Shown piece by piece: positions 47,769 through 55,907 of a DNA stretch of 64,000 nt. Location of the stretch: NCBI GenBank assembly GCA_019075905.1, contig JAGXAM010000002.1:1-64000 (forward strand), given 5' to 3'. The translations under genes were made by a program, and so were the position numbers. Each line of letters starts with the position of its first letter. Positions within the stretch are counted from its first letter, which is position 1. This DNA comes from Hyphomicrobiales bacterium. GTDB taxonomy: Bacteria; Pseudomonadota; Alphaproteobacteria; Rhizobiales; Beijerinckiaceae. Under the pieces are notes generated by a model. That model was not told the DNA's origin, searched no databases, and worked only from the letters and a program-made list of their open reading frames with translations.

Positions 47769-48986
47769 ATGCGTAAAATTCTGGCCCTGACCCTCCTCAC
47801 ATGTGCCACCGCCCTCGGCGGTTGCGCGCTGAGCGGCATGAAGGGCTACCAATCGGCCGCATCGAGGGCATTTTATCAGCGCGACAACGCCCAGACCCGG
47901 CGCCGCAGCGCCGCCAGCGCCCTTGCTGCCTTGCCAGCCACTGCGGGGCGGGTGCTGACCGTGGATGAAACCCGCTATTCCAACGGCATCTCCCAGAAGA
48001 TCATTCTCGCCGGCGGCCTGCATGGCTATGGTAGCAATGAGATCGACATTCGCGTGCGGCTCAGCGCTGATCCCACCGGCACCGCCCCCGACCCGATAAC
48101 CTTGCCGGCCGGTGACGATGTCAGCATTGCCAGCGAGCTCGCTGACATGTTCCCGCACATCGCCATGCACGACGTGCCGGTGCTGCTGCAAAACCGCTAT
48201 GGCCCCTATGGCCTCGCGGCCGGCAAATCCACGCATGGCGAGACCTGCATCTATGCCTGGCAATCCTACGACAATTTCGGCCATCGCAACCACGCCGCCC
48301 CGGCCAGTCTGGTCAGCGGCTTCGTGGCGCCATTGGAGCCGGCGACCATCAGGGTGCGCCTTTGCCAGAACGGTGTCAGCGCCGATGCGCTCGGCGGCCT
48401 GATGAATGAACTCTACCTTTCGGGTTCCGGCGGCTCGGTGCAGCCGACGCTGGTCAATCCGCAGATTGATCGCTCACCCGGCATTTCGGCCGATGCCCTG
48501 GGCCCTACCGACGTCGCCGCCTCAGGTGGTTTCAGCGGCTATCGCATGCCGCAAAAGCGCGTCGTTCTCGAACGCGCCGCACCGCGCCACCGCCGGATCA
48601 TGGTGCGGCGCCAGCAGCACCGCGCGCCGCCGCATGTCGCCATCACTCATGTGCAGAATGCGCCCTTGCAAAATGCGCAGATGCCCTATCAATTGCCAGC
48701 CCGGCCAGCCTATGCGGTGCCGCCGCCGCCGGCCGTCGCGGTTCCTGCCGCTACGCCTGTGCCCGTAAACCCGACGGTCGTGGCGCCTGCACCGCCTACG
48801 CAATTGCCCGGTCTGCCCGCCGCCGCGACGCAAGGCCCGCAGGGCGCCAAGGCGATGCAAATCTCGCTGCCGCAACGCGCACTTCACCCCTTGCCGGATC
48901 CCACCGGCGCAGGCTCGCAAACCTCCGCAGCATCGGCAAATACCGACCTGCTGCGCGCCCATACGCTGAATGGCTCGGGTTCCTGA
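47769..48986 (+). CDS. bcsN: BcsN-like cellulose biosynthesis lipoprotein
   Basis: A 405-residue lipoprotein: signal MRKILALTLLTCATALGGC with lipobox LGGC, so Cys19 would be acylated. The folded part (about 50-230) contains TVDETRYSNGISQKIILAGG and GETCIYAWQSYDNF, which I associate with BcsN, a protein found in rhizobial cellulose operons. From about 240 the protein is Pro/Ala/Gln-rich and probably disordered (the AYAVPPPPAVAVPAATP type). It starts right after the TPR gene stop and is the last gene of the operon. The family call is from memory and moderately certain. Confidence 0.7.
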   Translation: MRKILALTLLTCATALGGCALSGMKGYQSAASRAFYQRDNAQTRRRSAASALAALPATAGRVLTVDETRYSNGISQKIILAGGLHGYGSNEIDIRVRLSADPTGTAPDPITLPAGDDVSIASELADMFPHIAMHDVPVLLQNRYGPYGLAAGKSTHGETCIYAWQSYDNFGHRNHAAPASLVSGFVAPLEPATIRVRLCQNGVSADALGGLMNELYLSGSGGSVQPTLVNPQIDRSPGISADALGPTDVAASGGFSGYRMPQKRVVLERAAPRHRRIMVRRQQHRAPPHVAITHVQNAPLQNAQMPYQLPARPAYAVPPPPAVAVPAATPVPVNPTVVAPAPPTQLPGLPAAATQGPQGAKAMQISLPQRALHPLPDPTGAGSQTSAASANTDLLRAHTLNGSGS

Positions 48987-49006
48987 AACATGAAGACGCG
49001 CGTTCC

Positions 49007-49027
49007 GGCGGGCTGACAAAGCCCGCC
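49007..49027 (+). terminator. Hairpin after the cellulose operon
   Basis: The stem GGCGGGC (49007-49013)/GCCCGCC (49021-49027) has a 7-nt loop TGACAAA, 20 bp past the bcsN stop. It has no T tract, so it is a weak or Rho-assisted terminator at best. Confidence 0.4.
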
Positions 49028-49074
49028 ATGTCGGACTAGGATGCACACTGGCCCTGTCGCCCGGAGTGCATCCC

Positions 49075-49662
49075 ATGACATCAGCGAACCAGAACCCGGT
49101 TGCCCTGAATTTGCCGCAGGGCGAACTCTCACCGGACATGGCCGCCTATTTTGCCAAATGCGAGGAAAAAATAGGCTTTGTTCCCAATGTCTTGCGCGCC
49201 TATGCCCATGACAATGCCAAGCTTGAGGCTTTCAGCGGCTTTTACAATAACCTGATGCTGGCCCCCTCGGGCCTCAGCAAGCTTGAACGCGAAATGATCG
49301 CGGTCGCGGTTTCTGCCCATAATCGATGCCATTATTGCATCATCGCTCATGGCGCCGCCGTGCGCATGCTGGCCGGCGATGCTGATCTCGGCGATACGCT
49401 TGGCGTCAATTACCGCGCCGCATCCCTACCGCCGCGCCAGCGCGCCATGCTGGATTTTGCCGTCAAAATGGCGCGGGCCTCGGACGAGATCGTCGAAGCG
49501 GATCGTCAAGGCCTGCGCGATGCCGGCTTCAGCGATACCGACATCTGGGACATTGCCGCAGTCGCCGGTTTCTTCGCCATGTCGAACCGCGTCGCTTCGG
49601 CGACCGGCATGCGCCCCAACGCCGCCTATAACGCCATGGGCCGTCCGGCGGGCACAAAATAA
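49075..49662 (+). CDS. AhpD-like/carboxymuconolactone decarboxylase-family protein (peroxidase-related)
   Basis: A 195-residue all-helical protein with the AhpD core: LSKLEREMIAVAVSAHNRCHYCIIAHGA near 64-92, where the CHYC pair and the following His form the peroxidase/disulfide-reductase active site. Length fits the peroxidase-related subfamily. The C-terminal part (AAVAGFFAMSNRVASATGM) is the second conserved helix. CGGAG is upstream of the ATG. It stands alone between the cellulose and dehydratase genes. Exact substrate unknown. Confidence 0.87.
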   Translation: MTSANQNPVALNLPQGELSPDMAAYFAKCEEKIGFVPNVLRAYAHDNAKLEAFSGFYNNLMLAPSGLSKLEREMIAVAVSAHNRCHYCIIAHGAAVRMLAGDADLGDTLGVNYRAASLPPRQRAMLDFAVKMARASDEIVEADRQGLRDAGFSDTDIWDIAAVAGFFAMSNRVASATGMRPNAAYNAMGRPAGTK

Positions 49663-49721
49663 CCCTGCCCAAAGGCTGTAATTGGCTTATAATAACCAAT
49701 CTTCCCGGTGAGATGAAACCC

Positions 49722-51254
49722 ATGAACATTCAAACCCCCATGCCCCGCACCTTGCAGCTGCACGCGAGCGACAATGTCGTGGTTGCTGTTGACCGGTTGG
49801 AAGTCGGCCAGCCCACCGCGGCGGGCGTCACTACCATCGAGCGCGTGCCCAAGGGCCACAAAATGGCGATTGCCGGCATTGCCGAGGGCGCACCGGTGCG
49901 CAAATTCGGCCAGATCATCGGCTTTGCCAGCCAGGCCATTGCGCCGGGCACCTGGGTGCACGAGCATAATGTGGCGATGGGCGATTTCGCCCGCGATTAC
50001 GCCTTTTGCGAAGGCCGCAACGATGCGCAGATGCTCGCTCCCGCCGAGCGCGCCACATTCGAGGGTTATCTTCGCGCCAATGGTAAGGTCGGCACCCGCA
50101 ATTATCTGGCGATTCTCACCAGCGTCAATTGCTCGGCCAGCGCCGCGCGCTTCATCGCGCGCGATGTCGAGCGATCCGGCATTCTTGCCGATTACCCCAA
50201 TATTGATGGCGTGATCGCGCTGGTGCACGGCACCGGCTGCGGCATGGAAATCAAGGGCGAGGGTTATGAAGCCCTGGCCCGCACGCAATGGGGCTATGCC
50301 GCCAACCCCAATGTCGCCGGCGTCCTGCTGGTCGGACTCGGCTGCGAGGGCTTCCAGATCGCCCGCCTCAAGCAGCACTACAACATCGTCGAGGGCGACG
50401 CCTTCCGCTCCATGACCATTCAGGAGCGCGGCGGCACCCGCCGCACCGTCGAAGCCGGCGTCGCCGCCCTCAAGGACATGATGCCTGCCGCCAACCGCGC
50501 CCGCCGCCAGACGCTGGGCGCCGATCACCTGACGCTGGCGCTGCAATGTGGTGGTTCGGACGGCTATTCCGGCATCACCGCCAATCCGGCGCTGGGCGCG
50601 GCCGCTGATGAACTGGTGCGCCAGGGTGGCACCGCCATTCTTTCCGAAACGCCGGAGATTTACGGGGCCGAGCACCTGCTGACGCGCCGTGCCGCCAGCC
50701 GTGAGGTGGGCGAAAAGCTGATCGCCCGCATCCATTGGTGGGAGGATTATACCGCCCGCAACCGTGGCGAAATGAACAACAATCCCTCGCCCGGCAACAA
50801 GGCTGGTGGCCTGACCACCATTCTGGAAAAATCGCTCGGCGCCGCCGCCAAGGGCGGCACCACCACGCTCAATGGCGTCTTCAACTATGCCGAACAGGTC
50901 ACGACCAAGGGCTTCGTCTTCATGGACACTCCAGGCTATGACCCGGTGTCGGCCACCGGCCAGGTTGCCGGCGGTGCCAATCTGATCTGCTTCACCACCG
51001 GACGCGGTTCGGCTTTCGGCTGCAAGCCGGTGCCCTCGCTGAAACTCGCCACCAATTCAGACATGTATGCACGCATGGAAGAGGACATGGACATCAATTG
51101 CGGCGATGTACTGGACGGCGTCAGCGTCGCCGACAAGGGCCGCGAGATTTTCGCGGCACTGCTCAAGGTTGCCTCGGGCCAGCAGACCAAATCCGAAGCG
51201 CTTGGCTATGGCGATGCCGAATTCGTGCCTTGGCAGATCGGCGCCACCATGTGA
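49722..51254 (+). CDS. UxaA-family (altronate/galactarate-type) dehydratase
   Basis: A 510-residue iron-dependent sugar-acid dehydratase. An N-terminal SAF-like domain (about 1-95, with VPKGHKMAIAGIAEGAPVRKFGQIIGFA) is fused to the catalytic part, which has GYLRANGKVGTRNYLAI, HGTGCGM, LVGLGCEGFQ, CGGSDGYSGITANPALG, NPSPGNKAGGLTTILEKSLG and MDTPGYDPVSATGQVAGGANL. These are altronate dehydratase signatures, but the substrate may be another aldonate. The ATG at 49722 has GGTGAG at proper distance, unlike the ATG at 49713. Next to xdhC and a molybdenum hydroxylase, it suggests a sugar-acid or hydroxyacid degradation locus. Confidence 0.9.
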   Translation: MNIQTPMPRTLQLHASDNVVVAVDRLEVGQPTAAGVTTIERVPKGHKMAIAGIAEGAPVRKFGQIIGFASQAIAPGTWVHEHNVAMGDFARDYAFCEGRNDAQMLAPAERATFEGYLRANGKVGTRNYLAILTSVNCSASAARFIARDVERSGILADYPNIDGVIALVHGTGCGMEIKGEGYEALARTQWGYAANPNVAGVLLVGLGCEGFQIARLKQHYNIVEGDAFRSMTIQERGGTRRTVEAGVAALKDMMPAANRARRQTLGADHLTLALQCGGSDGYSGITANPALGAAADELVRQGGTAILSETPEIYGAEHLLTRRAASREVGEKLIARIHWWEDYTARNRGEMNNNPSPGNKAGGLTTILEKSLGAAAKGGTTTLNGVFNYAEQVTTKGFVFMDTPGYDPVSATGQVAGGANLICFTTGRGSAFGCKPVPSLKLATNSDMYARMEEDMDINCGDVLDGVSVADKGREIFAALLKVASGQQTKSEALGYGDAEFVPWQIGATM

Positions 51255-51263
51255 CGCCAGCCG

Positions 51264-52100
51264 GTGAGCGGCGCCATCATTGACGCTGCACGCGCCCTTC
51301 TGGCGTCAGGCCAGGGCGCCTGCCTGGTGCGTGTGGCCGAAGCCCTCGGCTCCACCCCGCGCGAGGCCGGAGCTGTCATGCTGGTGCTGGCCGACACGAC
51401 GCTCGGCACCATCGGCGGCGGCAGCATGGAATTTGATGCCATCGAGCGCGCCCGCGCCCTGCTTGCCCAAGGCGAAGCGGCCGCGCAACTTGATATCCTG
51501 CTCGGGCCGGAAGCCGACCAATGCTGCGGCGGAAAGGTTCGCCTGGCCTTGCACCGGCTTGATGACACGCAACTGCAGGCGCTCGAAGCGGCGGCGGCCG
51601 CCCAGCGCCGGGCCTTGCCAACCGTATTGCTGTTCGGCGCCGGCCATGTCGGGCGGGCGCTGGCTGCGGCCCTCGGCCCGCTGCCGCTGAACATACGCTG
51701 GATCGAGGCGCGCCCCGAGGCCTTCCCGGCCCTGGTGCCGCCTTTCGTGGTGACGGTACTGGCGCCGCTGCTGCTCGATGAGGTGGCAAGGGCACCGCGC
51801 GGCGCTGCCATGCTCGTCGTCACCCATTCGCATGCGCTGGATTATTTCCTGTGCGAAGCAGCCTTGCGACGCGGCGATTTTGCCTATCTTGGCCTGATCG
51901 GCTCCAAATCCAAGAAGGCCCGCTTCCTGCATCATTTGCGCGATGCCGGGTTGGCTCAAGAGCAACTGGCCCGCCTGACATGTCCGATTGGCGGCACTCT
52001 GGTGCATGACAAGCGCCCAGAGGTCATCGCCGCTCTGGCGACCGCAGAGCTGCTGACGGCGCTGGCAACGACCGTCTCCGGGACACGGCGAAAAAGCTGA
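51264..52100 (+). CDS. xdhC: XdhC-family molybdenum cofactor insertion protein
   Basis: A 278-residue chaperone that binds molybdenum cofactor, promotes its sulfuration and loads it into xanthine-oxidase-type enzymes. The N-terminal XdhC domain has LVRVAEALGSTPREAGAVML, TIGGGSMEFDAI and PEADQCCGGKV. The C-terminal Rossmann domain has VLLFGAGHVGRALAAAL near 114 and FAYLGLIGSKSKKARFLHHL. Translation probably starts at GTG (51264), nine bases after the dehydratase stop, without a clear ribosome site, suggesting coupling. Its client is almost certainly the molybdenum hydroxylase encoded just downstream. Confidence 0.93.
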   Translation: MSGAIIDAARALLASGQGACLVRVAEALGSTPREAGAVMLVLADTTLGTIGGGSMEFDAIERARALLAQGEAAAQLDILLGPEADQCCGGKVRLALHRLDDTQLQALEAAAAAQRRALPTVLLFGAGHVGRALAAALGPLPLNIRWIEARPEAFPALVPPFVVTVLAPLLLDEVARAPRGAAMLVVTHSHALDYFLCEAALRRGDFAYLGLIGSKSKKARFLHHLRDAGLAQEQLARLTCPIGGTLVHDKRPEVIAALATAELLTALATTVSGTRRKS

Positions 52101-52222
52101 CACCGCGCGAGGCGTTGCAAAATTGCCGCCGCGCCATGAAGAAAATCCGCTTTCGCCAGCGTGCCAGTTCGGCTTATCATGAAGCCCTGCCTCGCACCAT
52201 TCCTTTCAGGGAGCCTTCGGGT

Positions 52223-53095
52223 TTGAAAGCCGCACCGTTTCATTTTCATCAGCCAGCGACCCTGGCCGAGCTGGCAGGGCTTTTGACGTCCCTCAGCAAT
52301 GCCAGAATTCTGGCGGGCGGCCAGTCGTTGGTCGCCATGCTCAATTTGCGACTGGTCACGCCCGATCATCTGGTCGATATCAACAAGATCGCCGACCTCG
52401 CGACCTTGCGTCAGACGGGCGGTACCATCGAAATCGGCGCGATGGTGCGCCAGCACACTTTGTTGCACGCGCCCCTGATCGCGCAGCATCTGCCGGTGCT
52501 TGTCGAGGCGCTTGGCCATGTCGGCCATATGCAGACCCGATCGCGCGGCACCATCGGCGGCAGTTGCTGCCACCTTGATCCCAGCGCCGAACTCCCGGCC
52601 ATGTGTGCGCTGCTCGATGCCGCTTTCACAGTCAATGGCGCGCGCGGACGCCGGATCGTGCCCGCCAGCGACTGGTTTGCCGGGCTGATGCAGGCCGCCC
52701 TCGCTGAAGACGAATTTCTGGAATCGATCAGCATCACCCCCTGGTCCGGCAAACACGGCTATGGCTTTGCCGAATATGCCCGCCGCCATGGCGATTATGC
52801 CATTGTCGGCGCCGGCGCCCTGCTCGAAGCCGATGGCGAGGGCACCATCAAGCGCGCCGCCCTGGTGCTGTTTGGCTGCGATACCGCACCGCAACGGCTG
52901 CCACAGGCCGAGGCGGCACTGGTGGGCACCAGGGCCGCCAACATTGATTTTGCCGGCCTTGCCGCTGCCGCCAGGGCGCAGGAGATGATGAGCGATGCCC
53001 AGGTGACGGCCGCCTACCGTGCGCGCCTCGCAGGCATCATGATGCATCGCGCGGTGAAAGCGGCACAAGGCCGCCTCAACAAGGAGCGCCCATGA
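52223..53095 (+). CDS. Molybdenum hydroxylase FAD-binding subunit (CoxM/CutM type)
   Basis: A 290-residue flavoprotein subunit. The PCMH FAD-binding fold has NARILAGGQSLVAMLNLRLVTPDHLVDINKI near 28-58, the second FAD segment TRSRGTIGGSCCHLDPSAELPA near 105-127, and the C-terminal CO-dehydrogenase flavoprotein domain. A TTG start at 52223 with AGGGAG eight bases upstream gives MKAAPFHFHQPATLAEL, the proper family N-terminus; no ATG fits as well. It overlaps the iron-sulfur subunit start by four bases. Confidence 0.93.
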   Translation: MKAAPFHFHQPATLAELAGLLTSLSNARILAGGQSLVAMLNLRLVTPDHLVDINKIADLATLRQTGGTIEIGAMVRQHTLLHAPLIAQHLPVLVEALGHVGHMQTRSRGTIGGSCCHLDPSAELPAMCALLDAAFTVNGARGRRIVPASDWFAGLMQAALAEDEFLESISITPWSGKHGYGFAEYARRHGDYAIVGAGALLEADGEGTIKRAALVLFGCDTAPQRLPQAEAALVGTRAANIDFAGLAAAARAQEMMSDAQVTAAYRARLAGIMMHRAVKAAQGRLNKERP

Positions 53096-53571
53096 CGGCC
53101 ATGCTGACATTGACAGTTAACGGGCGCGACATGAGCGCCGCCGCCCCCGCCAACATGCACCTCGGTGATTTTCTGCGCCATGTGCTCGGCCTCACTGGCA
53201 CGCATATGGGTTGCGAGCACGGCGTTTGCGGCAGCTGCACCGTCATTGTTGACGGCCAGCCAGTGCGTGCCTGCCTTATGCTCGCCCGGCAGGCGCAAGG
53301 CGCACGCATCGAGACCGTCGAGGGGCTGGCACAGGATGGCCGGCTCTCGCCCCTGCAAGCCGCCTTTCGCGATCATCACGCCCTGCAATGCGGCTTTTGC
53401 ACGCCGGGCATGCTGATGACCCTCACGGCCTTGCTGCGTGACGTCCCGAACCCTGGTGAAAGTGAGATACGCGCCGCCATTTCCGGCAATATCTGCCGTT
53501 GCACCGGCTATCAGGGCATCGTCGAGGCCGCCCTCGCGGTCGCGACCCGGAACGAGGCCAGCACATCATGA
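53092..53571 (+). CDS. Molybdenum hydroxylase [2Fe-2S] subunit (CoxS type)
   Basis: A 159-residue subunit with two iron-sulfur clusters. The plant-type ferredoxin motif is CEHGVCGSCTVIVDGQPVRAC (near 39-60), and the proximal cluster Cys are in CGFCTPGM and CRCTGY near 100-140. It passes electrons from the molybdenum site to FAD. Its stop and the large-subunit start overlap (ATGA at 53568-53571). Confidence 0.96.
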   Translation: MTAMLTLTVNGRDMSAAAPANMHLGDFLRHVLGLTGTHMGCEHGVCGSCTVIVDGQPVRACLMLARQAQGARIETVEGLAQDGRLSPLQAAFRDHHALQCGFCTPGMLMTLTALLRDVPNPGESEIRAAISGNICRCTGYQGIVEAALAVATRNEASTS

Positions 53572-55907
53572 GCGCACGCTATTTTGGAGCCTCGGTGGCG
53601 CGATCGGAAGATGCCCGCCTGCTTATCGGTCAGGGCCGCTATGTCGATGATATCGACATGCCGGGCATGCTGCACGTTGCCTTTGTGCGCTCGCCCATGG
53701 CCCATGCCCGCCTTAAGGCCGTTGATCTTGCCCCGGCCCGCGCCATGCCCGGCGTCGTTGCTGCTTATACCATGGAAGATTTTGCCGGCCTCGCCGAGGG
53801 GCCGATGCCGCCCATGGCGCCCCATCCGCTGATCAAGCAGCCGCTGACCTGCCACCCGCTGGCACGCCACGAATTATGTTATGTCGGCGAGGCTATCGCC
53901 ATGGTGGTGGCGCAGGACCGGGCGCTGGCCGAAACCGCCGCACTGGCGGTGATGGTCGATCTTGAGGAACTCCCCGCCGTCGCTGACGCCAGAGCCGCGC
54001 TGCAGCCGGACGCTGCCCCGGTGCACCTTGGCCGCGACAGCAACCTGCTCGCCAGCCTGCACACACAATTTGGCGACATTGACGCGGCTTTTGAAGCCGC
54101 CGACCACCGCCTGACCGAAACATTCGCCACCCATCGTGGCGGCTGCCACGCCATGGAATGTCGCGGTGTCGTGGCCAGCTACGACCAGCGCGAGGATCAC
54201 CTGTCGATCTACACCTCCTCGCAGGCACCCTTCATGGTGCGCCGGCAACTGGCGAACTATCTATCGCGTGACGAACAGACCATCCGCGTCGCCGCCCCTG
54301 ATGTCGGCGGTGGCTTTGGCCCCAAGGCCAATGTCTATCCCGAAGAATTCGCCCTGGCGCTGGGCGCGCTCAAACTCGGCCGACCGCTGAAATGGATTGA
54401 GGATCGCCAGGAGCATTTCGTCGCCACCAACCAGCAACGCGATCAATTCTGGACGCTGGAGGTCGCCTTCACCGCCAGCGGGCGGATTTTGGGCCTCAAA
54501 GGTCATGGCATTCATGACAGCGGCGCCTATGCGCCCTATGGCGTGATCCTGCCCGCCAATGCACTGGTGTGCTTTCCCGGCCCCTATGCCATGCAGGCCA
54601 TTGATATCCGCCTCGACGTCGCCCTCACCAATCTGGTGCCGACCTCGCCCGTGCGCGGGGCCTCGCGGCCCAATGTCGCCTTCATTCTGGAGCGGATCGT
54701 CGACAAGGTCGCGCGCCATCTCGGCCACAGCCGCGAAGCCGTGCGCGCCGCCAGTTTCGTGCGCGCTGCGCAAATGCCCTATTTCACCGGCGGCGTCGCG
54801 CGGGATGGCTCGCGCGTCTCCTATGACAGCGGCGATTATCAGGTCGCCCTTGACATGGTTCTCGAAAAGATCGGCGCGGCGGATTTTACCACCCGCCAGC
54901 GCGATGCCCTCAAGCGTGGCAAGCTGCTGGGGCTTGGTCTGGCCGCTTGCGTCGAGGATACCGGCATCGGCCCGTTCGAGGGCGCCAGCCTGCGGGTCAC
55001 CCCCAGGGGCAAACTGGTCATTGCCACCGGCGCCGCCGCGCAAGGCCAGGGCCATGCCACCATGCTGGCGCAAATCGCCGCCGATGTCCTGTCCATCGAC
55101 ATGGCCGATATTACCGTTGAGGCCGGCGATACCGGCCGCTTTCCGCTCGGCCTTTCCACGGTCGGCAGCCGCATTGCCGTCACCGCCGGAAATTCCGTGC
55201 ATGTTGCCGCACAAAAATTGCGCAGCAAAGCCCTGCACTTCGCCTCGCTCAAACTTGAGGTTGGCGCTGATGACCTTGAACTGAGCGAGGGCGCGGTGCA
55301 GGTGAAAGGCGTTCCCGGCCTGAAAATCCCGCTGGCCGACATTGCCCGCGCGCTGGCCGGCACCACCGGTGTGCCCTTGCCGGGCGGCATGGAGCCCGAT
55401 CTTGCCGCCACCGCCTATTTTGAATCGAGCGGTGTGACATTCGCTTATGGATCAAACGCTTGTGAGGTCGAAATCGACACTGAAACCGGCGATACCCGGG
55501 TCACCCGCTATGTCGTCGTGCATGATTGCGGGCGCATGATCAACCCGATGATCGTCGACGGACAGATTCGCGGCGGCGTCATCCATGGCATCGGCAATGC
55601 CCTGTTTGAACGCATGCTGCATGATGAGCAGGGCCAGCCCCTGACCACCACCTATGGCGAATATCTGCTGCCCATGGCCTGCGAAATGCCGAATATCGAA
55701 ATCCACCACATCGAGACGCCATCACCGCGCAATCCGCTCGGCGTCAAGGGCGCGGGCGAGGCCGGCACCATTCCGGCCGCACCCTGCGTGATCTCGGCCA
55801 TCGAAAATGCCCTCGAATTTCAGCTCGGCAAAGCCGCCCCCTTCATCACCCACCACCCGGTATCACCGCTCGATGTGGTCGAGTGGCTGGATGGCGGCCA
55901 AGGCTAG
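53568..55907 (+). CDS. Molybdenum hydroxylase large (molybdopterin-binding) subunit, substrate unknown
   Basis: A 779-residue catalytic subunit of the xanthine oxidase/CO-dehydrogenase superfamily. The N-terminal domain begins SVARSEDARLLIGQGRYVDDI. Cofactor-binding segments include VGGGFGPKANVYPEE and GAAAQGQGHATMLAQIAAD, and the catalytic Glu is in GVKGAGEAGTIPAAP near residue 730. The active-site loop reads PVRGASRPN, so the CO-oxidiser signature AYxCSFR is absent, and even the form-II AYRGAGR pattern is altered. It is therefore not a CO dehydrogenase of known type. It forms a heterotrimer with the two preceding subunits, and its stop shares CTAG with the convergent GH3 gene. Confidence 0.93.
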   Translation: MSARYFGASVARSEDARLLIGQGRYVDDIDMPGMLHVAFVRSPMAHARLKAVDLAPARAMPGVVAAYTMEDFAGLAEGPMPPMAPHPLIKQPLTCHPLARHELCYVGEAIAMVVAQDRALAETAALAVMVDLEELPAVADARAALQPDAAPVHLGRDSNLLASLHTQFGDIDAAFEAADHRLTETFATHRGGCHAMECRGVVASYDQREDHLSIYTSSQAPFMVRRQLANYLSRDEQTIRVAAPDVGGGFGPKANVYPEEFALALGALKLGRPLKWIEDRQEHFVATNQQRDQFWTLEVAFTASGRILGLKGHGIHDSGAYAPYGVILPANALVCFPGPYAMQAIDIRLDVALTNLVPTSPVRGASRPNVAFILERIVDKVARHLGHSREAVRAASFVRAAQMPYFTGGVARDGSRVSYDSGDYQVALDMVLEKIGAADFTTRQRDALKRGKLLGLGLAACVEDTGIGPFEGASLRVTPRGKLVIATGAAAQGQGHATMLAQIAADVLSIDMADITVEAGDTGRFPLGLSTVGSRIAVTAGNSVHVAAQKLRSKALHFASLKLEVGADDLELSEGAVQVKGVPGLKIPLADIARALAGTTGVPLPGGMEPDLAATAYFESSGVTFAYGSNACEVEIDTETGDTRVTRYVVVHDCGRMINPMIVDGQIRGGVIHGIGNALFERMLHDEQGQPLTTTYGEYLLPMACEMPNIEIHHIETPSPRNPLGVKGAGEAGTIPAAPCVISAIENALEFQLGKAAPFITHHPVSPLDVVEWLDGGQG

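Noticed and set aside
53568-55907. Annotation as aerobic carbon monoxide dehydrogenase
   Set aside because: The CO-oxidiser active-site motif AYxCSFR is absent and the loop reads PVRGASRPN; only superfamily membership is supported.
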